Assembly (NCBI GenBank): GCA_945875845.1
Contig: CAMCMB010000013.1
Coordinates: 52,518-116,517, forward strand
Direction of reading: 5' to 3'
From: Pirellula staleyi DSM 6068
Lineage (GTDB): Bacteria; Planctomycetota; Planctomycetia; Pirellulales; Pirellulaceae
DNA length: 64,000 bases
A program made the position numbers and the translations under genes. The notes under the pieces were generated by a model. The model was not told the origin of the DNA. It was given only the letters and a program-made list of their open reading frames with translations, and made no database searches. Shown in pieces: positions 9,400 to 18,784 of this stretch (position 1 is its first letter; each line of letters starts with the position of its first letter).

Positions 9400-9471
9400 A
9401 GGCTCCGGTGGGAGTTGAACCCACGATGGCGGATTTGCAATCCGCTGCCTTAGCCACTTGGCTACGGAGCC
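9400..9471 (-). tRNA. tRNA-Cys (anticodon GCA)
   Basis: On the minus strand the gene folds as a cloverleaf. The acceptor GGCTCCG pairs with CGGAGCC, the anticodon stem GGATT-GCAAATCC carries GCA, and the T-arm is GTGGG-TTCAACT-CCCAC. The discriminator base is U, as expected for tRNA-Cys. CCA is not encoded. A terminator follows. Confidence 0.93.
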
Positions 9472-9631
9472 ATCAATCCAATGACCTTCTTTTGAAAGGC
9501 CATCTTCCTTGTCACACCCCCGCTCGCATTGATTGACTTGCTTTCAGTACCAGCAGGCTTGACGCTCTGGAGCATACAAGATGGACATCACGCTAGTCAA
9601 GCCCTATCCATTCTCCCAAACACCGCTTGCG

Positions 9632-9678
9632 AAATGGATTTTTCGTTGGACGACGCTCCGCGTCGTCACCATCCATTT
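9632..9678. repeat. Hairpin repeat
   Basis: Outer arms AAATGGAT / ATCCATTT surround a strong inner stem GACGACGC-TCC-GCGTCGTC. It lies in the gene-free stretch between the tRNA and the oxidoreductase. Confidence 0.65.
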
Positions 9679-9754
9679 ATCGAAAGTAGGTCTCGCAGTT
9701 CGACGTGGAGCGTCGAACAACTAAGGCTCCGCGGGCTAAACATTTGCAATGCTT

Positions 9755-11206
9755 TTAAATGGCGTTGTCTGCGGGGACAACGAACGGTGCTCGGTACTCT
9801 CGGCTGAGTAGCATGTTCGCATCTGCATTCCCTACAAACTCTTCTTTTGTTTGCGAGAGGCTCAAAAAGGGTCCGAGATTGAGCTTGTTTTTCTCGAGAT
9901 CCAGACCATTGCTTTTGAGATGTTCCGTCATGCGTTCCAACGTTTTCGATACATCCTCGTGCAGATTCAGCTCTGCGAGTCGATTTCGAATCTCGGCGAT
10001 CGATTCTGGGCGTCCTAGTCGATAGGAGATATTACCAACATGGCAAAGTCCAGTTGATTGATGCCCTTCTGTGACATCCGCTTTGAGATCCTCGCGCCGT
10101 CCACTCCGCACAGCACTCATGAAATTTGCGAAGTGATTTACATTCTCACCTTCAAGTTTTTTGACCAGGTTTCCTTTCGGATCAAAAACGGTTGATTCTG
10201 CGATGAATCCTTCGGAGCCATAGACGATGCAACCCCCTTTGAATTTGTCGCTGAACGGATCCGATTTGAGGCCACGTACTTCTTGTACAATCGCAACGTC
10301 ACCAAAACCATGAGCGACCAATTGCGTGTTCGGCGTGTCGCCAGCATCTTCGTAGCCAAGTCGTCCTCCAACGCTAATGACCGAATCGCCAAGCCCCTTG
10401 AGCCCGAGCAGCAGTCGGCACATGTCGACATAGTGAATGTTGTTGTTGCCAAGCTCGCCATTGCCTGTATTCCAGTCCCAATGCCAATCGTAGTGAAGTT
10501 GCTTTCGCGAAAGCGGGAGCATCGCGGCTGGGCCTAGCCACAAACTGTAGTCGACGCCCGTAGGCAATTCGTACTTGTCTCGCGGTCCGATCGAACCCCG
10601 TGCTCCGTAAACAATCGTTCGTGCAAGCGAAATCTTTCCAAGCTTGCCATCGCGAATGTATTGGGCAGCGGCAGCCAAATCGCCTCGCGAACGATTTTGG
10701 GTGCCAACCTGACAGATGCGTTTGGTCTTATCCGCAACCTGGATCATGCGGCGCCCCTCAACCACATTGTGACAAAGTGGTTTCTCCACATAGACGTGCT
10801 TACCCGCTTGCATGCCCCATATGGTCGCAAGCGCATGCCAATGATTGGGAGCTGCGACCGAAAGTGTGTCGATGCTCTTGTCATCGTTGAGCAACCGAAG
10901 GTCCTGAACAACCTTGGGTTTCCTTCCCGTTGTTTTCTCAACGGACTCCGCCAACGCTTCGGCAAGCTGAAGGTCGGGATCACAGACGTAGGCAACCTCT
11001 ACGCCGTTGAGCTTGGCGAATTCGGCGGCGTGAACTTTGCCTCGAATTCGGCATCCGATCACCGCATGCCGAACCATTTCATTTGGAGAGGTAATCGCAG
11101 TCTCTTCGGAACTCGCAATCGGCGCCGATCGAAGTGCGGATTGAGCAGTGAGAACCGACGCAGCAGCAATCATCGATTCTTCTAGGAACTGGCGGCGGTT
11201 CTGCAT
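9755..11206 (-). CDS. Gfo/Idh/MocA-family oxidoreductase, exported
   Basis: 483 residues. The N-terminus NRRQFLEESMIAAASVL followed by an Ala-rich stretch looks like a Tat-type export signal, common in planctomycete members. The NAD(P)-binding Rossmann half (about 45-165) includes VIGCRIRGKVHA in place of the usual GxGxxG, and the catalytic-type lysine motif VYVEKPL near residue 137. The substrate domain carries NNNIHYVDMCR. These enzymes oxidise or reduce sugars and sugar derivatives. The altered glycine motif (VIGCRIRG) is mildly unusual. It is monocistronic. Confidence 0.85.
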   Translation of the reverse strand: MQNRRQFLEESMIAAASVLTAQSALRSAPIASSEETAITSPNEMVRHAVIGCRIRGKVHAAEFAKLNGVEVAYVCDPDLQLAEALAESVEKTTGRKPKVVQDLRLLNDDKSIDTLSVAAPNHWHALATIWGMQAGKHVYVEKPLCHNVVEGRRMIQVADKTKRICQVGTQNRSRGDLAAAAQYIRDGKLGKISLARTIVYGARGSIGPRDKYELPTGVDYSLWLGPAAMLPLSRKQLHYDWHWDWNTGNGELGNNNIHYVDMCRLLLGLKGLGDSVISVGGRLGYEDAGDTPNTQLVAHGFGDVAIVQEVRGLKSDPFSDKFKGGCIVYGSEGFIAESTVFDPKGNLVKKLEGENVNHFANFMSAVRSGRREDLKADVTEGHQSTGLCHVGNISYRLGRPESIAEIRNRLAELNLHEDVSKTLERMTEHLKSNGLDLEKNKLNLGPFLSLSQTKEEFVGNADANMLLSREYRAPFVVPADNAI

Positions 11207-11370
11207 ATGGACGGTAGCCTCCGGTAGTATCGCTTAGGATGGAAAAGGTCGTGTTCGTGGTCTTCAACGCACTGTGGTTATAGCAAAAAATCCCTTGACA
11301 AAGGTGGACCAGCTCGCCACAATTCAGAGTGAGTCCGCATTCTCAACATGTTGTGGTGGGTTCTTCGTTC

Positions 11371-11799
11371 ATGAAGTTACTGGAAATCGGAAACCAAAAG
11401 GCATCGAGACTCAAGGTCTTGAGGGTTTTCGTATTCGTGTGGGTCCTGGCCGGTTTGGGCGAACAAGCGTTTGCAAGTTGCGGTGACTATCTACATCACT
11501 CTCAACGCGTGCTGGACTCGTTCGCACCCAATTCCTTACGTAATTCTTCAACGATTCCGCATGATCCCGCCCCTTTCTCAAGGTGTGCAAATGGACAATG
11601 CGACGCGGCTCCCGTCGCTCCTTTAACGAACGATTCGTCGCGTCTTTTCGAGATCCGACGAGAACCAAGCGTTCTTTCTTTGTGGTGTTTCAATTCGGCT
11701 TGCGAGTCCGGGAAATTTCTTCGGATTCTCAGCGATCGATTACCGCTTGAACCTTCTTTGGATCTGCTAGATCCCCCTCCGAGGCTTGTTGGTATCTAG
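11371..11799 (+). CDS. Small secreted cysteine-containing protein of unknown function
   Basis: 142 residues from the ATG at 11371. Residues about 14-34 form a signal peptide ending AFA, followed by SCGDYLHH, a motif seen at the mature N-terminus of small planctomycete exported proteins. Further Cys-bearing motifs (RCANGQC, CFNSACESG) suggest disulphides or metal binding. The ATG at 11329 would place extra residues before the signal and is less likely. No recognised domain. The 296 bp after it hold no gene I can support and may be the leader of the DUF1559 gene. Confidence 0.5.
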   Translation: MKLLEIGNQKASRLKVLRVFVFVWVLAGLGEQAFASCGDYLHHSQRVLDSFAPNSLRNSSTIPHDPAPFSRCANGQCDAAPVAPLTNDSSRLFEIRREPSVLSLWCFNSACESGKFLRILSDRLPLEPSLDLLDPPPRLVGI

Positions 11800-12095
11800 G
11801 ACTAGTCTTCTTTATCCAGTTCTCGATTGCACTGTTGTTTGCTGACGATTGGTCGAGCGACAAGCGGTTTGGCGATTTTGCCTAAAAGCTATAGCGCAAT
11901 TGAACGGATTAACGAAGAGCCCTTCTTGTTTTTTTCGCTTATGCCCTCGGCAAAGTTTGAAATTTACCTATCGGTTTTTTGTTCTAGCTACCTCCGTTTT
12001 TCCAACTGTCGACCGGAAAAACATCAACTTGTACGCCTTCGATTTATTCGTTGCGGCAGGTCGTCCATTCTTGAATTTATTCGCCTCGTAAATTA

Positions 12096-13091
12096 ATGGA
12101 ACACACAATGTCTCCTCGAAAGTCTCCTCGAAATCATTCAAACACGTCTCGAGCATTCACTTTGGTGGAACTGCTCGTTGTCATCGCAATCATCGGAATC
12201 TTGGTGGGGCTGCTTTTGCCTGCCGTGCAAGCAGCCCGCGAAGCCGCTCGACGGATGCAATGTGGAAACAATCTCAAGCAGTTTGCGCTGGCGATCCACA
12301 ATTATGAATCGGCCAACAAACGCCTTCCCTCCGGACGCACCCCAGCCGGACACTCGACCCATGCGGCAATATTGCCATACATCGAGCAGGGAAACATCAG
12401 CAATTTGGTCGACATGAACTCTGCTTGGAATCATGCAAACAATGTTACAGCACTGGCTCTCAAAGTACCAAGCTTTTTCTGTCCCTCGGATCCCGTCAAC
12501 ACGGTGCCAGTTGGTTGGGCAGCGACGAACTATCGAGTGAACCAGGGGTCGGGAATCTTGAACGCACTTGCACCGAACGTTTCGAGCGACCCTAACTTTG
12601 GATTTCCGAATCCGAACGGGCCGTTCATTCCCATGACTTATCTTCGATTTGCAGAAATTTCGGACGGATTATCGAACACCGCCGCACTAAGCGAACATGG
12701 CCTCGGAGACTTCAGCAATGCGATCTCCAGCCCTTCGGATACATTCTGGCCTCAGACGAATCCGACCACTCCGGATGAAGCGGTTCGGGACTGCATGGCA
12801 ATTGATCCCAAGAATCTGACGTATCAAAGAAATAGCAATGTGGGTGCTCCATGGCTTCAGGCGTCCCACTCGACCTCAATTTATTTTCATGTGGCATTAC
12901 CGCAAAGCCGTTCGTGCATGTATCCGCCAGGCCGGATATCCACCACGGCCAAGAGCTACCACACAGGTGGTGTTCAAGTCGCGCGATGCGATGGGTCTGT
13001 TAGCTTCACTTCGCAAAGCATTGACCTCATGGTTTGGCGAGCGCTCGGATCCCGAAACGGTAGTGAGCTGACGACGGGGGGATTGGAATAA
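12096..13091 (+). CDS. DUF1559 protein with prepilin-type N-terminus
   Basis: 331 residues. The type IV prepilin-like cleavage and methylation motif [20 protein letters not shown] lies at about residues 21-40, followed by [22 protein letters not shown] and the DUF1559 domain, ending with the typical [16 protein letters not shown]. This family is greatly expanded in planctomycetes; members are thought to form pseudopilus-like or surface structures, but function is unproven. The ATG at 12108 is an alternative start. The TAA overlaps the ATG of the next gene by one base. Confidence 0.9.
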   Translation: MEHTMSPRKSPRNHSNTSRAFTLVELLVVIAIIGILVGLLLPAVQAAREAARRMQCGNNLKQFALAIHNYESANKRLPSGRTPAGHSTHAAILPYIEQGNISNLVDMNSAWNHANNVTALALKVPSFFCPSDPVNTVPVGWAATNYRVNQGSGILNALAPNVSSDPNFGFPNPNGPFIPMTYLRFAEISDGLSNTAALSEHGLGDFSNAISSPSDTFWPQTNPTTPDEAVRDCMAIDPKNLTYQRNSNVGAPWLQASHSTSIYFHVALPQSRSCMYPPGRISTTAKSYHTGGVQVARCDGSVSFTSQSIDLMVWRALGSRNGSELTTGGLE

Positions 13092-13489
13092 TGCTACTCT
13101 TCGGCAAAGTACAATCCATCGCCTTGAGCGTGATAGCCTTGATTTCAATGGCGACGATGTGTGGATGCGGGCCCGTTCCGGTGCCGGTCTCCGACCCTGC
13201 CCTGGCGAAACAGCTTTTAGAAGAGACACTCGAAAACTGGAAGGCAGGCGAATCGTGGGATTCTCTACAGAAAAAGACTCAGCCGGTTTATGTGACCGAA
13301 GACCTTTGGCGTGCTCGCTGTCGTTTAACGAATTTTTCCGTGCTGGGAGAAGGCGAATTGATGGCGAGCAACATTCGGTTTCGAGTGCAGCTCAAGTGCA
13401 CTAGCCTGACGGGCAAAACGACGGATAGGACAGTGAATTACTTGGTCACCACAAAGCCAGCTTTGACGATCGCACGCGAAGAAGGCTAG
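13091..13489 (+). CDS. Small lipoprotein coupled to the DUF1559 gene
   Basis: 132 residues with a signal peptide ending in a lipobox-like MATMCGC around residues 21-27, then a conserved ~100-residue soluble domain. The start overlaps the DUF1559 stop (TAATG), so the two are probably made together. Small lipoproteins next to DUF1559 genes are common in planctomycetes; the function is unknown. Confidence 0.65.
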   Translation: MLLFGKVQSIALSVIALISMATMCGCGPVPVPVSDPALAKQLLEETLENWKAGESWDSLQKKTQPVYVTEDLWRARCRLTNFSVLGEGELMASNIRFRVQLKCTSLTGKTTDRTVNYLVTTKPALTIAREEG

Positions 13490-13551
13490 TGCTCCAACTT
13501 TCATTCGTGATTGCATTTATCCGTTCAACGAAAAGGATCCCGGGCTCGCTC

Positions 13552-13611
13552 GGGAGGGTGAGGCTCCTGCCGAACCTTAGCGTCTTTAGCTCGGCAGGAG
13601 CCTCGCTCTCC
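13552..13611. repeat. Hairpin element, family C, copy 2
   Basis: Arms GGGTGAGGCTCCTGCCGA and TCGGCAGGAGCCTCGCTCTC around a 19-base centre, between the lipoprotein and the AhpD-like gene. Confidence 0.85.
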
Positions 13612-13707
13612 GATTGATTTTCAATCCATTCGACATTGCAACGATGTTGACGGCGTTGGCGTCGCTAGACGCCAAAAACAGAAACAAATTTTAACACGAG
13701 TCCATTT

Positions 13708-15168
13708 ATGCGTACCCACCGTTTATTCACCCAGACACAATTACTTCTCTCCGTAACACTCCTTTCCAATTGCACGTTCGTACGTGCCGCGGGGGATGAC
13801 GGCCCTCGACCGACACCATTAACTCGACCCGTTCTCAAGAAATTAATCGAGGATGTCAAGGTTCGGACTCCCCGGATTCCATTACCTGAGTTGACCGAAT
13901 TAGATCGTGAAAAACTAGGCGACCAGGTAAATGACTACGAAACGAGACTGCGTTATCACTACTTCAATGGAATCGAACCGAGTCGCCCAATTTCACCCGT
14001 ACCGACTCCGAACGCAATGACCACCGACAAAAACAATGCGGCGGGTCGCTCGCGCGAACAAGATCCTAACTTCTCGCTCGATCCTGGTTTCAAAGTCCAA
14101 TTGTTTTGGATTGTGTCCCGCGTCAATAATTGCCAGTATTGTTTGGGGCATCAGGAATCCAAGCTCCTTGGTGCAGGCAAGTCGGAAGACGAAATCGCGT
14201 CGCTGGATGGTGATTGGTCTGAGTTCCAGCCAGCCGAGCAAGTGGCATTTGCGTTCGCACGTAAGTTCTCCTTTCAGCCTTATTTGCTTGATGATCAGGA
14301 TATCATCGGACTTCGCAATTTTTACACCCATGCACAGATCCTTGAAATGATCCTGTCCATGTCCGGCAACAATTCCATCAATCGGTGGAAAGAAGGAGTT
14401 GCTGTTCCCCAACGGAAAGACGAAGGTGGTTACTCGCGAATGTCTACGTTGGGCACAACGACGACGCTTGATCCGAGCCTTCCTCGGGGTACCTACCTCA
14501 CCCCGACTTCGCCACGGTTTGAAAACCAAGTGTCTCGCATCGTCGCATTGGATTCGCAGGATGGTGCTAGCAAGGTCACTCTCGCCACGAAAAGCAGTCG
14601 ACCGGAATTAGAATCTCGCGATCATGTCTCAAAAATGCTGGACAGTTGCCGAACAAGAACAGCCCGCTTGCCCTTGATGACAGAACAGCAAACCAAGATG
14701 AATATTCCGGCTACTCAATCCTTCGAAAATGTTCTGCCGAATTGGGTCCGATTGCTTGCGAATTTCCCGTCGGCTGGTAAGAGTCGATATGAGAGTATCC
14801 AGGCAGCGGACAACGGGGGGGATCTTTCGCCCCTCTTGAAGGCGCAGTTAGCCTGGATTGTTGCGCGTCAGGATCGTGCATGGTATGCGCTGGGGCAATC
14901 CATGAATCGGTTGCGTTCGGCTGGACAAACAGAGGCAGACATCGAAAAGTTGGACGGAGATTGGAAGTCTTTTTCGGATCGAGAACGATCTTTGTTTCAA
15001 GTTGCCAAAAACCTATCGCTATCCCCGGTTGTACTTTCGGACAGGGAGGTTGCCGAAGCGGTGAAATACGCAGGACCGCGCGATACCGTGCAGACCATTA
15101 GCTACGTCACATCCAGGGCTTCGTTCAATCGGTTGACCGAAGCCGCAGGGCTTCCCATCGAGCATTGA
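13708..15168 (+). CDS. Exported protein with two AhpD/carboxymuconolactone-decarboxylase-like domains
   Basis: 486 residues with a signal peptide (about 1-27). Domain 1 (about 70-240) has the peroxidase-type motif NCQYCLGHQ, that is CxxC plus the nearby His of AhpD-like alkylhydroperoxidases. Domain 2 (about 330-480) repeats the same pattern (AQLAWIVARQ...GDWKSF) but its CxxC is replaced by AWYAL. Domain 2 is thus probably structural or inactive, and domain 1 could be a thiol peroxidase-like unit. It is flanked by family C hairpins on both sides. Confidence 0.75.
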   Translation: MRTHRLFTQTQLLLSVTLLSNCTFVRAAGDDGPRPTPLTRPVLKKLIEDVKVRTPRIPLPELTELDREKLGDQVNDYETRLRYHYFNGIEPSRPISPVPTPNAMTTDKNNAAGRSREQDPNFSLDPGFKVQLFWIVSRVNNCQYCLGHQESKLLGAGKSEDEIASLDGDWSEFQPAEQVAFAFARKFSFQPYLLDDQDIIGLRNFYTHAQILEMILSMSGNNSINRWKEGVAVPQRKDEGGYSRMSTLGTTTTLDPSLPRGTYLTPTSPRFENQVSRIVALDSQDGASKVTLATKSSRPELESRDHVSKMLDSCRTRTARLPLMTEQQTKMNIPATQSFENVLPNWVRLLANFPSAGKSRYESIQAADNGGDLSPLLKAQLAWIVARQDRAWYALGQSMNRLRSAGQTEADIEKLDGDWKSFSDRERSLFQVAKNLSLSPVVLSDREVAEAVKYAGPRDTVQTISYVTSRASFNRLTEAAGLPIEH

Positions 15169-15264
15169 TTGGAATCACTTAGTGGACTCCAAGGGTTTGG
15201 ATTTCCTTGCGGCGATTTCCTCGAAGGTCATGTTCCCAATTCGGTACTGCTTCCAATCCTTGAA

Positions 15265-15345
15265 GGGAGGGTGAGGCTCCTGCCGAACCATTGCGTAGAT
15301 AGCTCGGCAGGTGCGTAGATAGCTCGGCAGGAGCCTCGCTCTCCC
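15265..15345. repeat. Hairpin element, family C, copy 3, with internal 20-bp tandem duplication
   Basis: Same arms as copies 1, 2 and 4, but the segment TGCGTAGATAGCTCGGCAGG is present twice in tandem (15292-15311 and 15312-15331), lengthening one arm. Confidence 0.85.
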
Positions 15346-15399
15346 ATTCATTTTCGATAGGTTTTTCTCCTGTCCAATTCAGCATGACAGGCTGGAAGC

Positions 15400-16443
15400 C
15401 TATCCCACAAACGAATCGAGCCGGTCGTATTGCAACCGTCCGCCCGTTCCCGCTCGATTGGTCAACTTGACCAATCCCTTTTCTACACAAACGCCCGTAG
15501 TTGGTGAATCGGCTAACAATACAGCGCCATCTAAATCCGCATAGTCCATCAAAGGCAATAGCTGGGCGGCCCCGCTGATTCCAATCGCGCTTTCGACCAT
15601 GCATCCAACCATTGTCTTCATGCCGAGACGTCGGGCTTCGCGAAGCATTTGCAGTGCCGGTGTGAGGCCACCGCACTTGCAGATCTTTACATTTACTCCT
15701 TGATAGAGTCCGGAGCATCGGCCAACATCGTCGGAAACTTGACAATCCTCGTCTGCGATAATCGGAAGAGCGGATTCGTGATAAACTCGCCGCTTGACCG
15801 CTTCGCTTGTCTCGGTCGGCATCGGTTGTTCGATGAATTCGACGTCGAGTTCGGCAAGCGATTTTGAATTCGCAATGGTTTCGTCCGCTGTCCAGCCACA
15901 GTTCGCATCAACACGAAAGACGGCATCGGTATGTTTTCGCAATTCCGATACAATCCCGAGATCGTTGGCCGTTCCCAATTTAATCTTGTAAGTCTTCCAA
16001 CCGGGCTGTTCCTGCAACTTGGCAACCATCTGCTCAATCGTGTCGATGCCGATTGTATAACTGGAATGCGGTTCGCCAGTCCATTCGAGTCCCCAATCCT
16101 GCCAAGTAGGGATGCCAAGCGTTTTGCCACGTAGATCGTGCGCCGCGATATCCAATGCGGATAGCGCAAACATGTCGTTGCGCATCGCGTCTCGCAATTT
16201 CGGCCAAAGTTCGACAGGCGAATGGTCCGCGTACTCGCCTATCATTCCCCTAACAAGTTCTAGGGAGGAAGTGATCGAGTCGAACGTATGGCCGTAAAAA
16301 CGGTTTTCCGTTACTTCGCCGTAACCGACCACCCCATTGTGCTCGAGTTCGACAATTAAACTAGGCTGAGTTGTTATCGATTCGCGCGAAATGGTAAAGG
16401 TGTGTGCCAAAGGAAGTTTCAAACGATAGAGTTGCATTTTCAT
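15400..16443 (-). CDS. Dipeptide / N-acyl amino-acid epimerase (enolase superfamily)
   Basis: 347 residues of the muconate-lactonizing/Ala-Glu epimerase branch. Catalytic lysines lie in YKIKLG (about K153/K155). Metal ligands lie in RVDANCGW, EFIEQP and ADEDC, and the second-face lysine in VNVKICKCGG. Such enzymes epimerise L-Ala-D/L-Glu from cell-wall peptides, or N-acyl amino acids. The start at 16443 overlaps the stop of the DUF1611 gene (ATGA), the last junction of a four-gene coupled operon. In the DgcN/DgcA pathway a DUF1611 protein and an enolase-superfamily racemase act on D-glutamate, which fits this pair. Confidence 0.82.
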   Translation of the reverse strand: MKMQLYRLKLPLAHTFTISRESITTQPSLIVELEHNGVVGYGEVTENRFYGHTFDSITSSLELVRGMIGEYADHSPVELWPKLRDAMRNDMFALSALDIAAHDLRGKTLGIPTWQDWGLEWTGEPHSSYTIGIDTIEQMVAKLQEQPGWKTYKIKLGTANDLGIVSELRKHTDAVFRVDANCGWTADETIANSKSLAELDVEFIEQPMPTETSEAVKRRVYHESALPIIADEDCQVSDDVGRCSGLYQGVNVKICKCGGLTPALQMLREARRLGMKTMVGCMVESAIGISGAAQLLPLMDYADLDGAVLLADSPTTGVCVEKGLVKLTNRAGTGGRLQYDRLDSFVG

Positions 16444-17516
16444 TTCGAAAGCAATTCCTTCTTTAATGCAAGGCACGCATTCACGAGCTTGCCTGCACCA
16501 TTTCGATAAACGTCGCAGGTCGGCAAACCGTAGGCCTGTTCTGTTCTTTCGATTTCTGCTTCGGCCTCTTGCGGGGTCATGCGTCCGGTATTGATGGCGA
16601 TTCCAATGGTCTTACAGGGGTGCCGAAAGTTTGCGTTCATTTCGCAAGCTTGAATCTGCGCCATCATGCCTGGAATGTCAATATTGTTGAAACCCTTTAC
16701 CTTGGTCCGTCCGGCTTCATAGCAAAACACCAATCCGTCCGGAGCACAACCGTGCAACAATCCGAGCGTAACCGCGGAATACGCTGGATGCGATATGCTC
16801 CCCTGTCCTTCGATGAGAAGGAAGTCGTGTTGTTCGTTTCGCTTCACCATTGCTTCGGTGGCACCGTTCACAAAGTCGGCGACCACGCAGTCGACAGGAA
16901 CACCTTCACCGGCAATCATGATCCCGGTCTGCCCCGTCGCCAGGAACTTAGCGTCCTCTCCAATGGCCGTAAGACCTTTCTGAATCTCAAGCGAAACCAC
17001 CATCTTGCCGACGCTGCAATCATGACCAACCGCATGGATTCGCACATTGCCTTGGCGGAAGGAAACGCACTGCGCGGTTTCTTTGTGCTTGTTACGTCGA
17101 ACGTCGATCAACCGACTTCCACTCTCTGCTGCCATTCGAACGTAAGTTTCATTGTCCGTCAGGAAGTCATGTAGCCCCGAAACGATATCGATCTTGCGTT
17201 TCAATGCTTCCAGAACGACACTCTTCCATTCTTCCGGCAACTTTCCGCCTGGTGGTGCAATGCCGATATACAAAGCATCGATATCCGCAACCTCTGCAAG
17301 GTTACAAACGACTGGTACGTTGCCCCCCGTGCCAAAAAGATGTTGCGAGGTTCCGCCGGCGGCTTTCCGATCCAGGACGACAGCGATATCGGCGGTTCGA
17401 TAACGAAGCATGTTGATTGCGGTTTTCGCCAGAAACGGCGTCGAATAACCATCCGTGAGGAGTGCAATACGTCTGTGCGTTAACAGAACCGATTGAGAAA
17501 GATCTTCCAATGACAT
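16440..17516 (-). CDS. DUF1611 / DgcN-like protein
   Basis: 358 residues. N-terminal DUF1611_N part (about 1-140), then a P-loop-like VGHDCSVGKM near residues 165-175 and a C-terminal domain with EGQGSISHPAYS. Characterised DUF1611 members (DgcN) N-acetylate D-glutamate ahead of racemisation by DgcA, an enolase-superfamily enzyme; such an enzyme is encoded immediately downstream here with a 4-bp overlap. The ATG at 17516 overlaps the preceding stop (TAATG). The exact substrate is inferred. Confidence 0.78.
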   Translation of the reverse strand: MSLEDLSQSVLLTHRRIALLTDGYSTPFLAKTAINMLRYRTADIAVVLDRKAAGGTSQHLFGTGGNVPVVCNLAEVADIDALYIGIAPPGGKLPEEWKSVVLEALKRKIDIVSGLHDFLTDNETYVRMAAESGSRLIDVRRNKHKETAQCVSFRQGNVRIHAVGHDCSVGKMVVSLEIQKGLTAIGEDAKFLATGQTGIMIAGEGVPVDCVVADFVNGATEAMVKRNEQHDFLLIEGQGSISHPAYSAVTLGLLHGCAPDGLVFCYEAGRTKVKGFNNIDIPGMMAQIQACEMNANFRHPCKTIGIAINTGRMTPQEAEAEIERTEQAYGLPTCDVYRNGAGKLVNACLALKKELLSK

Positions 17517-18784
17517 TAATTTTCCTTTGAAACGATTTGTCCATTGATGACGACGCCGACGCAATGTGTTGTGTATTCGAACGGATCGCCGTCAAAGAGA
17601 GCGAGGTCCGCATCTTTTCCAACTTCGATGGAACCAACCCGATCTTGAATGCCAAGTATCTTGGCGGGCGAAATCGTAATGGACTCAATCGCTGCGTCGA
17701 AACTCAGGCCGTGAGCGGCGGCAACGGCCGCTTCAAATAGAATCACGCGTACTTTGGGAACATACGCTTCGAAGCCGCCCTGAATCGCAAATGGAATTTT
17801 AGCGGCATGAAGTTTTGCAGCTGTTTGGAAGGACAAGTTCTCTTTCGCTCCACTCGCTCTGGCCATCGACGGATGCAACAGCACAGCGATTGCGGCTGCC
17901 TTGATCTCAGGAATCATCAAATGCGCATCGGCAGCACTATCCAGCCACAACTTGATCTTGAACTCGTCGGCCAATCGAATGGCGGACGCAATATCTTGGG
18001 CCCGATCCGCCGTTATCATGAGGGCTTTTTTGCCTGCAAGCACATCGACCAACGCTTCCAACTTCAGGTTCCGCGAAATGGGTTCGGAGGGATTGTCCTT
18101 GTTTGTATCTTTCTCTTTGTCTGGTTTTGCCTCGGTTTGCTTGGCCAGCTTGCTCTTGTATTCCTGGGCTTCAATCAACAACGCACGCAGCATTGCCATT
18201 TGTTTCCCACGCGTACCGGGGCTTTGCTTTCCGGCTTTCGTCGAACCTTCTCCAAGTGTTGCTGCGATCGCCCTCCCATCGATCAGCAACGATTCCTCTA
18301 CTGTATTGCCAATGGTTTTTGCGATGAGTGTTTGCCCAGAGATCAGCTCGCCGGGGGCGTGTCCGGTGTGGACGGTCGTAACCCCAAAGCTGCGAATGTA
18401 CTCGACCAATTCTTCTCGCGGATTGTACGCATCGATGGCGCGTAGCTCGGGCTGCAATGGCGATGAACTTTCCAATTGGTCGGAGTCATGCTTGATGTTT
18501 AAAATTCCTGACAGGCCGACGCATGTCCTAACATCCACCATGCCAGGCATGACAATCTCACACTTGAGGATTTTCGCGTCCACCGGAATGTTGATTTCCG
18601 CCGTTTTTCCGACTGCTTGGATCTTGCCGTCGACACATACAATCGTTCCATCCTCGATCGTTTTCCCTGCTGCCGTTAGGATCTTCTTGGCTTGGACAAT
18701 CAATACCGTTTCTGCCAGAAGTGCATGGGAAGGAAGTGACAGTATCAAGCTGGCTACGAAAATCTCTAATCGAATTGCTCTCAC
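17516..18784 (-). CDS. Amidohydrolase-like exported protein lacking the metal-binding His pair
   Basis: 422 residues from GTG 18784, which overlaps the upstream stop (GTGA). A signal peptide (LEIFVASLILSLPSHALLA) precedes an amidohydrolase-like beta-barrel of the imidazolonepropionase type and a C-terminal composite domain (GKDADLALFDGDPFEY). Where the active paralogue upstream has THSH, this protein has VRTCVGLSG, and the later HHHTH motif is also missing. It is therefore probably catalytically dead or uses another mechanism, perhaps as partner of the active protein. A Lys/Glu/Asp-rich linker lies near residue 225. Confidence 0.75.
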   Translation of the reverse strand: MRAIRLEIFVASLILSLPSHALLAETVLIVQAKKILTAAGKTIEDGTIVCVDGKIQAVGKTAEINIPVDAKILKCEIVMPGMVDVRTCVGLSGILNIKHDSDQLESSSPLQPELRAIDAYNPREELVEYIRSFGVTTVHTGHAPGELISGQTLIAKTIGNTVEESLLIDGRAIAATLGEGSTKAGKQSPGTRGKQMAMLRALLIEAQEYKSKLAKQTEAKPDKEKDTNKDNPSEPISRNLKLEALVDVLAGKKALMITADRAQDIASAIRLADEFKIKLWLDSAADAHLMIPEIKAAAIAVLLHPSMARASGAKENLSFQTAAKLHAAKIPFAIQGGFEAYVPKVRVILFEAAVAAAHGLSFDAAIESITISPAKILGIQDRVGSIEVGKDADLALFDGDPFEYTTHCVGVVINGQIVSKEN

